Shown here in pieces: positions 13,320-24,697 of a stretch of DNA of 64,000 nt; positions within the stretch are counted from its first letter, which is position 1, and every line of letters starts with the position of its first letter. The translations under genes were made by a program, and so were the position numbers. This DNA comes from Hydractinia symbiolongicarpus (taxonomy: Eukaryota; Cnidaria; Hydrozoa; Anthoathecata; Hydractiniidae), in assembly GCF_029227915.1 (NCBI RefSeq), contig NC_079880.1:2730001-2794000 (forward strand), read 5' to 3'. A model generated the notes under the pieces. The model ran no database searches and was not told where the DNA came from. It saw nothing but the letters and a program-made list of their open reading frames with translations.

Positions 13320-14526
13320 TTAGTGGTGAAAAAATAATTTAAAAAATCGTTCGGTAAATGAGTATACTCCCTGGGTACTTTCTTTGTATACTTTTGACAA
13401 TACGGGCCGAGTCAGGGATTTACGGGAAGTCGCAGGTTTTCGTTTGCCGGCGATTAAACTTCTTTTATTCAGCGTCTCATCAAAAATGAAAATATTTTTG
13501 AAAACTACAAGTCTCATGCGTTTTAGTGGTGAAAAAATAATTTAAAAAATCGTTCGGGAAATGAGTTTACTCCCTGGGTACTTTCTTTGTATACTTTTGA
13601 CAATACGGGCCGAGTCAGGGATTTACGGGAAGTCGCAGGTTTTCGTTTGCCGGCGATTAAACTTCTTTTATTCAGCGTCTCATCAAAAATGAAAATATTT
13701 TTGAAAACTACAAGTCTCATGCGTTTTAGTGGTGAAAAAATAATTTAAAAAATCGTTCGGGAAATGAGTTTACTCCCTGGGTACTTTCTTTGTATACTTT
13801 TGACAATACGGGCCGAGTCAGGGATTTACGGGAAATCGCAGGTTTTTGTTTGCCGGCGATTAAACTTCTTTTATTCAGCGTCTCATCAAAAATGAAAACA
13901 TTTTTAAAAACTACAAGTCTCATGCGTTTTAGTGGTGAAAAAAAAAATTAAAAAATCGTTCGGGAAATGAGTTTACTCCCTAGGTACTTTCTTTGTATAC
14001 ATTCGACTATACGGGCCAAGCCCGGGAATTACGGGAAATCGCGGGATTTCGTTTGTAGGCGATTAAACTTCTTTTATTCAGCGTCTCATCAAAAATGAAA
14101 TCATTTTTAAAAACTATAAGTCTCATGGGTTTTAGTGGTGAAATAATAATTTAAAAAATCGTTCCGGAAATGAGTTTACATCCCGGGTACTTTCTTTACT
14201 ATACGTGCCGAGTCCGGCATTTACGGGAAATCGCAGGTTTTCGTTTGCCGGCGATTAAACATCTTTTATTCAGCGTCTCATCAAAAATGAAAACATTTTT
14301 GAAAACTACAAGTCTCATGCGTTTTAGTGGTGAAAAAATAATTTAAAAAATCGTTCGGTAAATGAGTTTACTCCCTGGGTACTTTCTTTGTATACTTTTG
14401 ACAATACGGGCCGAGTCAGGGATTTACGGGAAGTCGCAGGTTTTCGTTTGCCGGCGATTAAACTTCTTTTATTCAGCGTCTCATCAAAAATGAAAACATT
14501 TTTGAAAACTACAAGTCTCATGCGTT

Positions 14527-16139
14527 TTAGTGGTGAAAAAATAATTTAAAAAATCGTTCGGGAAATGAGTTTACTCCCTGGGTACTTTCTTTGTATACTT
14601 TTGACAATACGGGCCGAGTCAGGGATTTACGGGAAATCGCAGGTTTTTGTTTGCCGGCGATTAAACTTCTTTTATTCAGCGTCTCATCAAAAATGAAAAC
14701 ATTTTTAAAAACTACAAGTCTCATGCGTTTTAGTGGTGAAAAAAAAAATTAAAAAATCGTTCGGGAAATGAGTTTACTTCCTAGGTACTTTCTTTGTATA
14801 CATTCGACTATACGGGCCAAGCCCGGGAATTACGGGAAATCGCGGGATTTCGTTTGTAGGCGATTAAACCTCTTTTATTCAGCGTCTCATCAAATATGAA
14901 AACATTTTTGAAAACTACAAGTCTCATGCGTTTTAGTGGTGAAAAAGTAATTTAAAAAATCGTTCGGGAAATGAGTTTACTCCCTGGGTGCTTTCTTTGT
15001 ATAAATTTGACTATACGGGCCGAGTCCGGGATTTACGGGAAATCGCAGGTTTTCGTTTGCCGGCGATTAAACTTCTTTTATTCAGCGTCTCATCAAAAAT
15101 GAAAACATTTTTGAAAACTACAAGTCTCATGCGTTTTAGTGGTGAAAAAATAATTTAAAAAATCGTTCGGAAAATGAGTTTATTCCCTGGGTACTTTCTT
15201 TGTATACTTTTGACTATACGGGCCGAGTCCGGGGTTTACGGGAAATGGCGGGTTTTCGTTTGCCGGCGATTAAACTTCTTTTATTCAGCGTCTCATCAAA
15301 AATGAAAACATTTTTAAAAACTACAAGTCTCATGCGTTTTAGTGGTGAAAAAATAATTTAAAAAATCGTTCGGGAAATGAGTTTACTCCCTAGGTACTTT
15401 CTTTGTATACATTCGACTATACGGGCCAAGCCCGGGATTTACGGGAAATCGCGGGATTTCGTTTGCCGGCGATTAAACGTCTTTTATTCAGCGTCTCATC
15501 AAATATAAAAACATTTTTGAAAACTACAAGTCTCATGCGTTGTAGTGGTGAAAAAATAATTTAAAAAATCGTTCGGAAAATGAGTTTATTCCCTGGGTAC
15601 TTTCTTTGTATACTTTTGACTATACGGGCCGAGTCCGGGGTTTACGGGAAATGGCGGGTTTTCGTTTGCCGGCGATTAAACTTCTTTTATTCAGCGTCTC
15701 ATCAAAAATGAAAACATTTTTAAAAACTACAAGTCTCATGCGTTGTAGTGGTGAAAAAATAATTTAAAAAATCGTTCGGAAAATGAGTTTACTCCCTGGG
15801 TAATTTCTTTGTATACTTTTGACTATACGGGCCGAGTCATGGGTTTACGGGAAATGGCGGGATTTCGTTTGCCGGCGATTTAACTTCTTTTTTTCAGCGT
15901 CTCATCAAAAATGAAATCATTTTTAAAAACTATAAGTCTCATGGGTTTTAGTGGTGAAATAATAATTTAAAAAATCGTTCCGGAAATGAGTTTACATCCC
16001 GGGTACTTTCTTTACTATACGTGCCGAGTCCGGCATTTACGGGAAATGGCAGGTTTTCGTTTGCCGGCGATTAAACATCTTTTATTCAGCGTCTCATCAA
16101 AAATGAAAACATTTTTGAAAACTACAAGTCTCATGCGTT
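14527..16139 (+). repeat. Complete 8-mer HOR C-Q-R-V-P-V-T-S, copy 4
   Basis: Eight monomers, 1613 bp, same order as the other copies. It is followed at 16140 by the monomer with GAGTCCTGG and GATTATACTTC, as copy 3 is at 8717 and copy 5 is at 21064, so an extended block is shared by these three loci. Confidence 0.85.
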
Positions 16140-19101
16140 TTAGTGGTGACAAAATAATTTAAAAAATCGTTCGGGAAATGAGTTTATTCCCTGGGTACTT
16201 TCTTTGTATACTTTTGACAATACGGGCCGAGTCCTGGATTTACGGGAAATCGCAGGTTTTCGTTTGCCGGCGATTATACTTCTTTTATTCAGCGTCTCAT
16301 CAATAATGAAAACATTTTTAAAAACTACAAGTCTCATGCGTTTTAGTGGTGAAAAAATAATTTAAAAAATCGTTCGGGAAATGAGTTTACTCCCTGGGTA
16401 CTTTCTTTGTATACTTTTGACAATACGGGCCGAGTCATGGGTTTACGGGAAATGGCGGGATTTCGTTTGCCGGCGATTTAACTTCTTTTTTTCAGCGTCT
16501 CATCAAAAATGAAATCATTTTTAAAAACTATAAGTCTCATGGGTTTTAGTGGTGAAATAAAAATTTAAAAAATCGTTCCTGAAATGAGTTTACATCCCGG
16601 GTACTTTCTTTATTATACGTGCCGAGTCCGGCATTTACGGGAAATCGCAGGTTTTCGTTTGCCGGCGATTAAACATCTTTTATTCAGCGTCTCATCAAAA
16701 ATGAAAACATTTTTGAAAACTACAAGTCTCATGCGTTTTAGTGGTGAAAAAATAAGTTAAAAAATCGTTCGGTAAATGAGTTTACTCCCTGGGTACTTTC
16801 TTTGTATACTTTTGACAATACGGGCCGAGTCAGGGATTTACGGGAAGTCGCAGGTTTTCGTTTGCCGGCGATTAAACTTCTTTTATTCAGCGTCTCATCA
16901 AAAATGAAAACATTTTTGAAAACTACAAGTCTCATGCGTTTTAGTGGTGAAAAAATAATTTAAAAAATCGTTCGGGAAATGAGTTTACTCCCTGGGTACT
17001 TTCTTTGTATACTTTTGACAATACGGGCCGAGTCACGGATTTACGGGAAATCGCAGGTTTTTGTTTGCCGGCGATTAAACTTCTTTTATTCAGCGTCTCA
17101 TCAAAAATGAAAACATTTTTAAAAACTACAAGTCTCATGCGTTGTAGTGGTGAAAAAATAATTTAAAAAATCGTTCGGAAAATGAGTTTACTCCCTGGGT
17201 AATTTCTTTGTATACTTTTGACTATACGGGCCGAGTCATGGGTTTACGGGAAATGGCGGGATTTCGTTTGCCGGCGATTTAACTTCTTTTTTTCAGCGTC
17301 TCATCAAAAATGAAATCATTTTTAAAAACTATAAGTCTCATGGGTTTTAGTGGTGAAATAATAATTTAAAAACTCGTTCCGGAAATGAGTTTACATCCCG
17401 GGTACTTTCTTTACTATACGTGCCGAGTCCGGCATTTACGGGAAATCGCAGGTTTTCGTTTGCCGGCGATTAAACATCTTTTATTCAGCGTCTCATCAAA
17501 AATGAAAACATTTTTGAAAACTACAAGTCTCATGCGTTTTAGTGGTGAAAAAATAATTTAAAAAATCGTTCGGTAAATGAGTTTACTCCCTGGGTACTTT
17601 CTTTGTATACTTTTGACAATACGGGCCGAGTCAGGGATTTACGGGAAGTCGCAGGTTTTCGTTTGCCGGCGATTAAACTTCTTTTATTCAGCGTCTCATC
17701 AAAAATGAAAACATTTTTGAAAACTACAAGTCTCATGCGTTTTAGTGGTGAAAAAATAATTTAAAAAATCGTTCGGGAAATGAGTTTACTCCCTGGGTAC
17801 TTTCTTTGTATACTTTTGACAATACGGGCCGAGTCATGGGTTTACGGGAAATGGCGGGATTTCGTTTGCCGGCGATTTAACTTCTTTTTTTCAGCGTCTC
17901 ATCAAAAATGAAATCATTTTTAAAAACTATAAATCTCATGGGTTTTAGTGGTGAAATAATAATTTAAAAAATCGTTCCGGAAATGAGTTTACATCCCGGG
18001 TACTTTCTTTACTATACGTGCCGAGTCCGGCATTTACGGGAAATCGCAGGTTTTTGTTTGCCGGCGATTAAACTTCTTTTATTCAGCGTCTCATCAAAAA
18101 TGAAAACATTTTTAAAAACTACAAGTCTCATGCGTTGTAGTGGTGAAAAAATAATTTAAAAAATCGTTCGGAAAATGAGTTTACTCCCTGGGTAATTTCT
18201 TTGTATACTTTTGACTATACGGGCCGAGTCATGGGTTTACGGGAAATGGCGGGATTTCGTTTGCCGGCGATTTAACTTCTTTTTTTCAGCGTCTCATCAA
18301 AAATGAAATCATTTTTAAAAACTATAAGTCTCATGGGTTTTAGTGGTGAAATAATAATTTAAAAAATCGTTCCGGAAATGAGTTTACATACCGGGTACTT
18401 TCTTTACTATACGTGCCGAGTCCGGCTTTTACGGGAAATCGCAGGTTTTCGTTTGCCGGCGATTAAACATCTTTTATTCAGCGTCTCATCAAAAATGAAA
18501 ACATTTTTGAAAACTACAAGTCTCATGCGTTTTAGTGGTGAAAAAATGATTTAAAAAATCGTTCGGTAAATGAGTATACTCCCTGGGTACTTTCTTTGTA
18601 TACTTTTGACAATACGGGCCGAGTCAGGGATTTACGGGAAGTCGCAGGTTTTCGTTTGCCGGCGATTAAACTTCTTTTATTCAGCGTCTCATCAAAAATG
18701 AAAACATTTTTGAAAACTACAAGTCTCATGCGTTTTAGTGGTGAAAAAATAATTTAAAAAATCGTTCTGAAAATGAGTTTACTCCCTGGGTACTTTCTTT
18801 GTATACTTTTGACAATACGGGCCGAGTCAGGGATTTACGGGAAATCGCAGGTTTTTGTTTGCCGGCGATTAAACTTCTTTTATTCAGCGTCTCATCAAAA
18901 ATGAAAACATTTTTAAAAACTACAAGTCTCATGCGTTTTAGTGGTGAAAAAAAAAATTAAAAAATCGTTCGGGAAATGAGTTTACTCCCTAGGTACTTTC
19001 TTTGTATACATTCGACTATACGGGCCAAGCCCGGGAATTACGGGAAATCGCGGGATTTCGTTTGTAGGCGATTAAACCTCTTTTATTCAGCGTCTCATCA
19101 A

Positions 19102-19411
19102 TTATTACTATTATTTACCCAGGATAGCCTCTTCAGTTCCTATTGGTACTGCTATCAACGAGGGTCCTGCGAAGGGGGTCCTAGCGCATTTAAAGCTCCC
19201 ATTTGAGCTACGAAAGTCGTGGAAGCACAGCAATCGCTCAACTAGACAACCGCCTAAGATATCAATCCTATTCTCATGCTGAGCGCTAAGCAGAAAGGAT
19301 AGATTCACACTTTTATAGTCTCTGGCATGACTCGGCCGGGGTTTGAACCCAAGACCTCCCGCACTGAAAGCGAACGCTCTACCACAAGGCTATCAGTCGG
19401 TGTCGGTGTAA
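19102..19411 (-). mobile_element. tRNA-derived SINE inserted in the satellite
   Basis: A 310-bp non-satellite block interrupts one monomer. Removing it restores the 203-bp register exactly. Read on the minus strand, it starts near 19411 with a tRNA-like head (A-box-like 19392-19381, B-box-like 19349-19339). It continues through an unrecognised body and ends in a tail of TAA-type trinucleotides (GGGTAAATAATAGTAATAA, 19120-19102). A Pol III head, a body and a simple-repeat tail are the standard SINE layout, and about 300 bp is a usual length. No target-site duplication longer than 2 bp (AA) is visible. The family cannot be named from sequence alone. The element is present once, so it was not amplified with the HOR. 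Confidence 0.78.
19329..19398 (-). pseudogene. tRNA-like head of the SINE
   Basis: On the minus strand this has TAGCCTTGTGGT (A-box-like) and GGTTCAAACCC (B-box-like) at tRNA spacing. The T-stem is TTGGG/CCCGG around the loop TTCAAAC. The anticodon arm is TTCGC/GCGGG with two U-G pairs, around the loop TTTCAGT (19369-19363). By position the anticodon triplet would read TCA. The acceptor ends pair only over GACT/AGTC and the D-stem has a C-A mismatch, so it should not work as a tRNA. It is best read as the Pol III promoter of the SINE. Confidence 0.7.
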
Positions 19412-19450
19412 ATATGAAAACATATTTGAAAACTACAAGTCTCATGCGTT

Positions 19451-21063
19451 TTAGGGGTGAAAAAATAATTTAAAAAATCGTTCGGGAAATGAGTTTACTC
19501 CCTGGGTACTTTCTTTGTATACTTTTGACAATACGGGCCGAGTCAGGGATTTACGGGAAATCGCAGGTTTTTGTTTGCCGGCGATTAAACTTCTTTTATT
19601 CAGCGTCTCATCAAAAATGAAAACATTTTTAAAAACTACAAGTCTCATGCGTTTTAGTGGTGAAAAAAAAAATTAAAAAATCGTTCGGGAAATGAGTTTA
19701 CTCCCTAGGTACTTTCTTTGTATACATTCGACTATACGGGCCAAGCCCGGGAATTACGGGAAATCGCGGGATTTCGTTTGTAGGCGATTAAACCTCTTTT
19801 ATTCAGCGTCTCATCAAATATGAAAACATTTTTGAAAACTACAAGTCTCATGCGTTTTAGTGGTGAAAAAAAAATTTAAAAAATCGTTCGGGAAATGAGT
19901 TTACTCCCTGGGTGCTTTCTTTGTATACATTTGACTATACGGGCCGAGTCCGGGATTTACGGGAAATCGCAGGTTTTCGTTTGCCGGCGATTAAACTTCT
20001 TTTATTCAGCGTCTCATCAAAAATGAAAACATTTTTGAAAACTACAAGTCTCATGCGTTTTAGTGGTGAAAAAATAATTTAAAAAATCGTTCGGAAAATG
20101 AGTTTATTCCCTGGGTACTTTCTTTGTATACTTTTGACTATACGGGCCGAGTCCGGGGTTTACGGGAAATGGCGGGTTTTCGTTTGCCGGCGATTAAACT
20201 TCTTTTATTCAGCGTCTCATCAAAAATGAAAACATTTTTAAAAACTACAAGTCTCATGCGTTTTAGTGGTGAAAAAATAATTTAAAAAATCGTTCGGGAA
20301 ATGAGTTTACTCCCTAGGTACTTTCTTTGTATACATTCGACTATACGGGCCAAGCCCGGGATTTACGGGAAATCGCGGGATTTCGTTTGCCGGCGATTAA
20401 ACGTCTTTTATTCAGCGTCTCATCAAATATGAAAACATTTTTGAAAACTACAAGTCTCATGCGTTGTAGTGGTGAAAAAATAATTTAAAAAATCGTTCGG
20501 AAAATGAGTTCATTCCCTGGGTACTTTCTTTGTATACTTTTGACTATACGGGCCGAGTCCGGGGTTTACGGGAAATGGCGGGTTTTCGTTTGCCGGCGAT
20601 TAAACTTCTTTTATTCAGCGTCTCATCAAAAATGAAAACATTTTTAAAAACTACAAGTCTCATGCGTTGTAGTGGTGAAAAAATAATTTAAAAAATCGTT
20701 CGGAAAATGAGTTTACTCCCTGGGTAATTTCTTTGTATACTTTTGACTATACGGGCCGAGTCATGGGTTTACGGGAAATGGCGGGATTTCGTTTGCCGGC
20801 GATTTAACTTCTTTTTTTCAGCGTCTCATCAAAAATGAAATCATTTTTAAAAATTATAAGTCTCATGGGTTTTAGTGGTGAAATAATAATTTAAAAAATC
20901 GTTCCGGAAATGAGTTTACATCCCGGGTACTTTCTTTACTATACGTGCCGAGTCCGGCATTTACGGGAAATCGCAGGTTTTCGTTTGCCGGCGATTAAAC
21001 ATCTTTTATTCAGCGTCTCATCAAAAATGAAAACATTTTTGAAAACTACAAGTCTCATGCGTT
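19451..21063 (+). repeat. Complete 8-mer HOR C-Q-R-V-P-V-T-S, copy 5
   Basis: First full unit after the SINE, again 1613 bp. The R monomer lacks the GTAATTT variant and reads GAAAAAAAAATTT. The second V has GAGTTCATTCCC. The monomer just left of the SINE is class Q, normally followed by R, yet the array resumes with C. A rearrangement therefore lies at or near the SINE. Confidence 0.82.
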
Positions 21064-22665
21064 TTAGTGGTGAAAAAATAATTTAAAAAATCGTTCGGGA
21101 AATGAGTTTATTCCCTGGGTACTTTCTTTGTATACTTTTGACAATACGGGCCGAGTCCTGGATTTACGGGAAATCGCAGGTTTTCGTTTGCCGGCGATTA
21201 TACTTCTTTTATTCAGCGTCTCATCAATAATGAAAACATTTTTAAAAACTACAAGTCTCATGCGTTTTAGTGGTGAAAAAATAATTTAAAAAATCGTTCG
21301 GGAAATGAGTTTACTCCCTGGGTACTTTCTTTGTATACTTTTGACAATACGGGCCGAGTCATGGGTTTACGGGAAATGGCGGGATTTCGTTTGCCGGCGA
21401 TTTAACTTCTTTTTTTCAGCGTCTCATCAAAAATGAAATCATTTTTAAAAACTATAAGTCTCATGGGTTTTAGTGGTGAAATAATAATTTAAAAAATCGT
21501 TCCGGAAATGAGTTTACATCCCTGGTACTTTCTTTACTTTACGTGCCGAGTCCGGCATTTACGGGAAATCGCAGGTTTTCGTTTGCCGGCGATTAAACAT
21601 CTTTTATTCAGCGTCTCATCAAAAATGAAAACATTTTTGAAAACTACAAGTCTCATGCGTTTTAGTGGTGAAAAAAAATATTAAAAAATCGTTCGGGAAA
21701 TGAGTTTACTCCCTAGGTACTTTCTTTGTATACATTCGACTATACGGGCCAAGCCCGGGATTTACGGGAAATCGCGGGATTTCGTTTGCCGGCGATTAAA
21801 CGTCTTTTATTCAGCGTCTCATCAAAAATGAAAACATTTTTGAAAACTACAAGTCTCATGCGTTTTAGTGGTGAAAAAATAATTTAAAAAATCGTTCGGG
21901 AAATGAGTTTACTCCCTGGGTACTTTCTTTGTATACTTTTGACAATACGGGCCGAGTCAGGGATTTACGGGAAATCGCAGGTTTTTGTTTGCCGGCGATT
22001 AAACTTCTTTTATTCAGCTTCTCATCAAAAATGAAAACATTTTTAAAAACTACAAGTCTCATGCGTTGTAGTGGTGAAAAAATAATTTAAAAAATCGTTC
22101 GGAAAATGAGTTTACTCCCTGGGTAATTTCTTTGTATACTTTTGACTATACGGGCCGAGTCATGGGTTTACGGGAAATGGCGGGATTTCGTTTGCCGGCG
22201 ATTTAACTTCTTTTTTTCAGCGTCTCATCAAAAATGAAATCATTTTTAAAAACCATAAGTCTCATGGGTTTTAGTGGTGAAATAATAATTTAAAAAATCG
22301 TTCCGGAAATGAGTTTACATCCCGGGTACTTTCTTTACTATACGTGCCGAGTCCGGCATTTACGGGAAATCGCAGGTTTTCGTTTGCCGGCGATTAAACA
22401 TCTTTTATTCAGCGTCTCATCAAAAATGAAAACATTTTTGAAAACTACAAGTCTCTTGCGTTTTAGTGGTGAAAAAATAATTTAAAAAATCGTTCGGTAA
22501 ATGAGTTTACTCCCTGGGTACTTTCTTTGTATACTTTTGACAATACGGGCCGAGTCAGGGATTTACGGGAAGTCGCAGGTTTTCGTTTGCCGGCGATTAA
22601 ACTTCTTTTATTCAGCGTCTCATCAAAAATGAAAACATTTTTGAAAACTACAAGTCTCATGCGTT

Positions 22666-24697
22666 TTAGTGGTGAAAAAATAATTTAAAAAATCGTTCGG
22701 GAAATGAGTTTACTCCCTGGGTACTTTCTTTGTATACTTTTGACAATACGGGCCGAGTCAGGGATTTACGGGAAATCGCAGGTTTTTGTTTGCCGGCGAT
22801 TAAACTTCTTTTATTCAGCGTCTCATCCAAAATGAAAACATTTTTAAAAACTACAAGTCTCATGCGTTTTAGTGGTGAAAAAAAAAAATAAAAAATCGTT
22901 CGGGAAATGAGTTTACTCCCTAGGTACTTTCTTTGTATACATTCGACTATACGGGCCAAGCCCGGGAATTACGGGAAATCGCGGGATTTCGTTTGTAGGC
23001 GATTAAACCTCTTTTATTCAGCGTCTCATCAAATATGAAAACATTTTTGAAAACTACAAGTCTCATGCGTGTTAGTGGTGAAAAAGTAATTTAAAAAATC
23101 GTTCGGGAAATGAGTTTACTCCCTGGGTGCTTTCTTTGTATACATTTGACTATACGGGCCGAGTCCGGGATTTACGGGAAATCGCAGGTTTTCGTTTGCC
23201 GGCGATTAAACTTCTTTTATTCAGCGTCTCATCAAAAATGAAAACATTTTTGAAAACTACAAGTCTCATGCGTTTTAGTGGTGAAAAAATAATTTAAAAA
23301 ATCGTTCGGAAAATGAGTTTATTCCCTGGGTACTTTCTTTGTATACTTTTGACTATACGGGCCGAGTCCGGGGTTTACGGGAAATGGCGGGTTTTCGTTT
23401 GCCGGCGATTAAACTTCTTTTATTCAGCGTCTCATCAAAAATGAAAACATTTTTAAAAACTACAAGTCTCATGCGTTTTAGTGGTGAAAAAATAATTTTA
23501 AAAAATCGTTCGGGAAATGAGTTTACTCCCTAGGTACTTTCTTTGTATACATTCGACTATACGGGCCAAGCCCGGGATTTACGGGAAATCGCTGGATTTC
23601 GTTTGCCGGCGATTAAACGTCTTTTATTCAGCGTCTCATCAAATATGAAAACATTTTTGAAAACTACAAGTCTCATGCGTTGTAGTGGTGAAAAAATAAT
23701 TTAAAAAATCGTTCGGGAAATGAGTTTACTCCCTGGGTACTTTCTTTGTATACTTTTGACAATACGGGCCGAGTCAGGGATTTACGGGAAATCGCAGGTT
23801 TTTGTTTGCCGGCGATTAAACTTCTTTTATTCAGCGTCTCATCAAAAATGAAAACATTTTTAAAAACTACAAGTCTCATGCGTTTTAGTGGTGAAAAAAA
23901 AAATTAAAAAATCGTTCGGGAAATGAGTTTACTCCCTAGGTACTTTCTTTGTATACATTCGACTATACGGGCCAAGCCCGGGAATTACGGGAAATCGCGG
24001 GATTTCGTTTGTAGGCGATTAAACCTCTTTTATTCAGCGTCTCATCAAATATGAAAACATTTTTGAAAACTACAAGTCTCATGCGTGTTAGTGGTGAAAA
24101 AGTAATTTAAAAAATCGTTCGGGAAATGAGTTTACTCCCTGGGTGCTTTCTTTGTATACATTTGACTATACGGGCCGAGTCCGGGATTTACGGGAAATCG
24201 CAGGTTTTCGTTTGCCGGCGATTAAACTTCTTTTATTCAGCGTCTCATCAAAAATGAAAACATTTTTGAAAACTACAAGTCTCATGCGTTTTAGTGGTGA
24301 AAAAATAATTTAAAAAATCGTTCGGAAAATGAGTTTATTCCCTGGGTACTTTCTTTGTATACTTTTGACTATACGGGCCGAGTCCGGGGTTTACGGGAAA
24401 TGGCGGGTTTTCGTTTGCCGGCGATTAAACTTCTTTTATTCAGCGTCTCATCAAAAATGAAAACATTTTTAAAAACTACAAGTCTCATGCGTTTTAGTGG
24501 TGAAAAAATAATTTTAAAAAATCGTTCGGGAAATGAGTTTACTCCCTAGGTACTTTCTTTGTATACATTCGACTATACGGGCCAAGCCCGGGATTTACGG
24601 GAAATCGCTGGATTTCGTTTGCCGGCGATTAAACGTCTTTTATTCAGCGTCTCATCAAATATGAAAACATTTTTGAAAACTACAAGTCTCATGCGTT
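22666..24697 (+). repeat. Tandem duplication of a 1016-bp 5-mer (C-Q-R-V-P)
   Basis: Two near-identical copies, 22666-23681 and 23682-24697, each C, Q, R, V, P. The length is 5 x 203 + 1, and the extra base lies in the ATAATTTTAAAAAATCG of the P monomer in both copies. Both share private changes: GCGTGTTAGTGG in R and GAAATCGCTGGATTTC in P. The second copy continues into V-T-S and so completes an 8-mer. The shared private variants mean the duplication is recent. Confidence 0.85.

Larger units (their letters stand above)
1..19101 (+). repeat. 203-bp satellite array, domain A (left part)
   Basis: About 94 head-to-tail monomers, all in one orientation. Most are exactly 203 bp; class S monomers are 192 bp because an 11-bp stretch between CTTT and ACTATACG is missing. 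Each monomer has a GTGGTGAAAAAATAATTT block, a CCCTGGGTAC/CTTTCTTTGTATAC tract, a CpG-rich core and a TTTTATTCAGCGTCTCATC block. Eight recurring classes (C, Q, R, V, P, T, S, G) follow one another in a preferred order, giving an 8-mer of 1613 bp plus shortened and expanded forms. The window begins inside a monomer, so the array continues to the left. No coding capacity is credible. Family name and chromosomal position are unknown. Confidence 0.97.

Noticed and set aside
18976-19308. Plus-strand 76-codon and minus-strand 65-codon ORFs at the SINE
   Set aside because: One runs from satellite into the SINE and the other lies within the SINE body; both are chance frames in a non-coding retroelement.
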